A stretch of 64,000 nucleotides of DNA. Source: Pseudoduganella lutea. GTDB taxonomy: Bacteria; Pseudomonadota; Gammaproteobacteria; Burkholderiales; Burkholderiaceae_D. The stretch is taken from contig NZ_CP035913.1 in assembly GCF_004209755.1 (NCBI RefSeq), positions 2,666,001 through 2,730,000 of the forward strand, read 5' to 3'. Made by a program: the position numbers and the translations under genes. The notes beneath the pieces were generated by a model. The model searched no databases and was not told the origin of the DNA. It saw only the letters and a list, made by a program, of their open reading frames with translations. Positions 63,594 through 64,000 of this stretch are shown piece by piece (within the stretch, counting starts at the first letter, position 1; every line of letters begins with the position of its first letter).

Positions 63594-64000
<407 letters not shown>

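Overview
The window is one chromosomal stretch of a GC-rich Gram-negative betaproteobacterium. The closest match is the Oxalobacteraceae (Massilia/Duganella/Telluria type). The evidence is the secE-nusG-rplKAJL-rpoBC operon with tRNA-Tyr/Gly/Thr, tuf and tRNA-Trp upstream, a PEP-CTERM protein, a TonB receptor, and a run of genes (tail-to-tail repeats, SLT-GST-cca, ahcY-holin-metF) usual for that group. Genus is an inference. I see no prophage, insertion sequence, CRISPR array or rRNA gene.

Layout. 1-732: the 3' part of a probable yybP-ykoY manganese riboswitch and a GDT1/UPF0016 cation exporter. 897-9560: a giant cyclic beta-1,2-glucan synthase. 9780-13485: a sulfur-type module, made of a cysteine desulfurase fused to a metal-less metallo-beta-lactamase-like domain and a rhodanese, divergent from an Lrp-family regulator and an HPP-CBS membrane protein. 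13618-22250: a PEP-CTERM protein, a DUF885 metallopeptidase, a hotdog thioesterase, a 7TM histidine kinase, a winged-helix regulator with a degenerate nucleotidyltransferase domain, and an M16 peptidase with a C-terminal frameshift. 22624-36736 (minus strand): tRNA-Tyr, tRNA-Gly, tRNA-Thr, tuf, tRNA-Trp, secE, nusG, rplK, rplA, rplJ, rplL, rpoB, rpoC, read from a consensus-like promoter at 36751-36779 and ended by a strong terminator after rpoC.

36914-46392: a MASE1-CHASE-PAS-GGDEF-EAL protein, a TPR pseudo-response regulator, a membrane-anchored J-domain protein, a MidA-type methyltransferase, then a plus-strand folate/tRNA set (FolM-like SDR, folB, ttcA). 46495-56861: an M14 carboxypeptidase, a TonB-dependent receptor, a single-chain indolepyruvate ferredoxin oxidoreductase, hppD and a divergent Lrp/AsnC regulator; the last three look like aromatic amino acid (arylpyruvate) catabolism. 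56893-61587: a minus-strand operon of lytic transglycosylase, GST, cca and a GNAT acetyltransferase with overlapping ends. 61586-64000: 5-formyl-THF cyclo-ligase, metF, a holin-like membrane protein and the 3' part of ahcY, i.e. one-carbon and methyl-cycle genes.

Two families of short palindromic repeats recur between genes. One (GGGTCAGACCC type) has three copies, one of them inside the rpoB-rpoC gap. The other (GGGACGTACCC type) has two copies, both between convergent genes. The most promising little-described system is the desulfurase/pseudo-MBL/rhodanese fusion with its Lrp regulator and HPP-CBS transporter.
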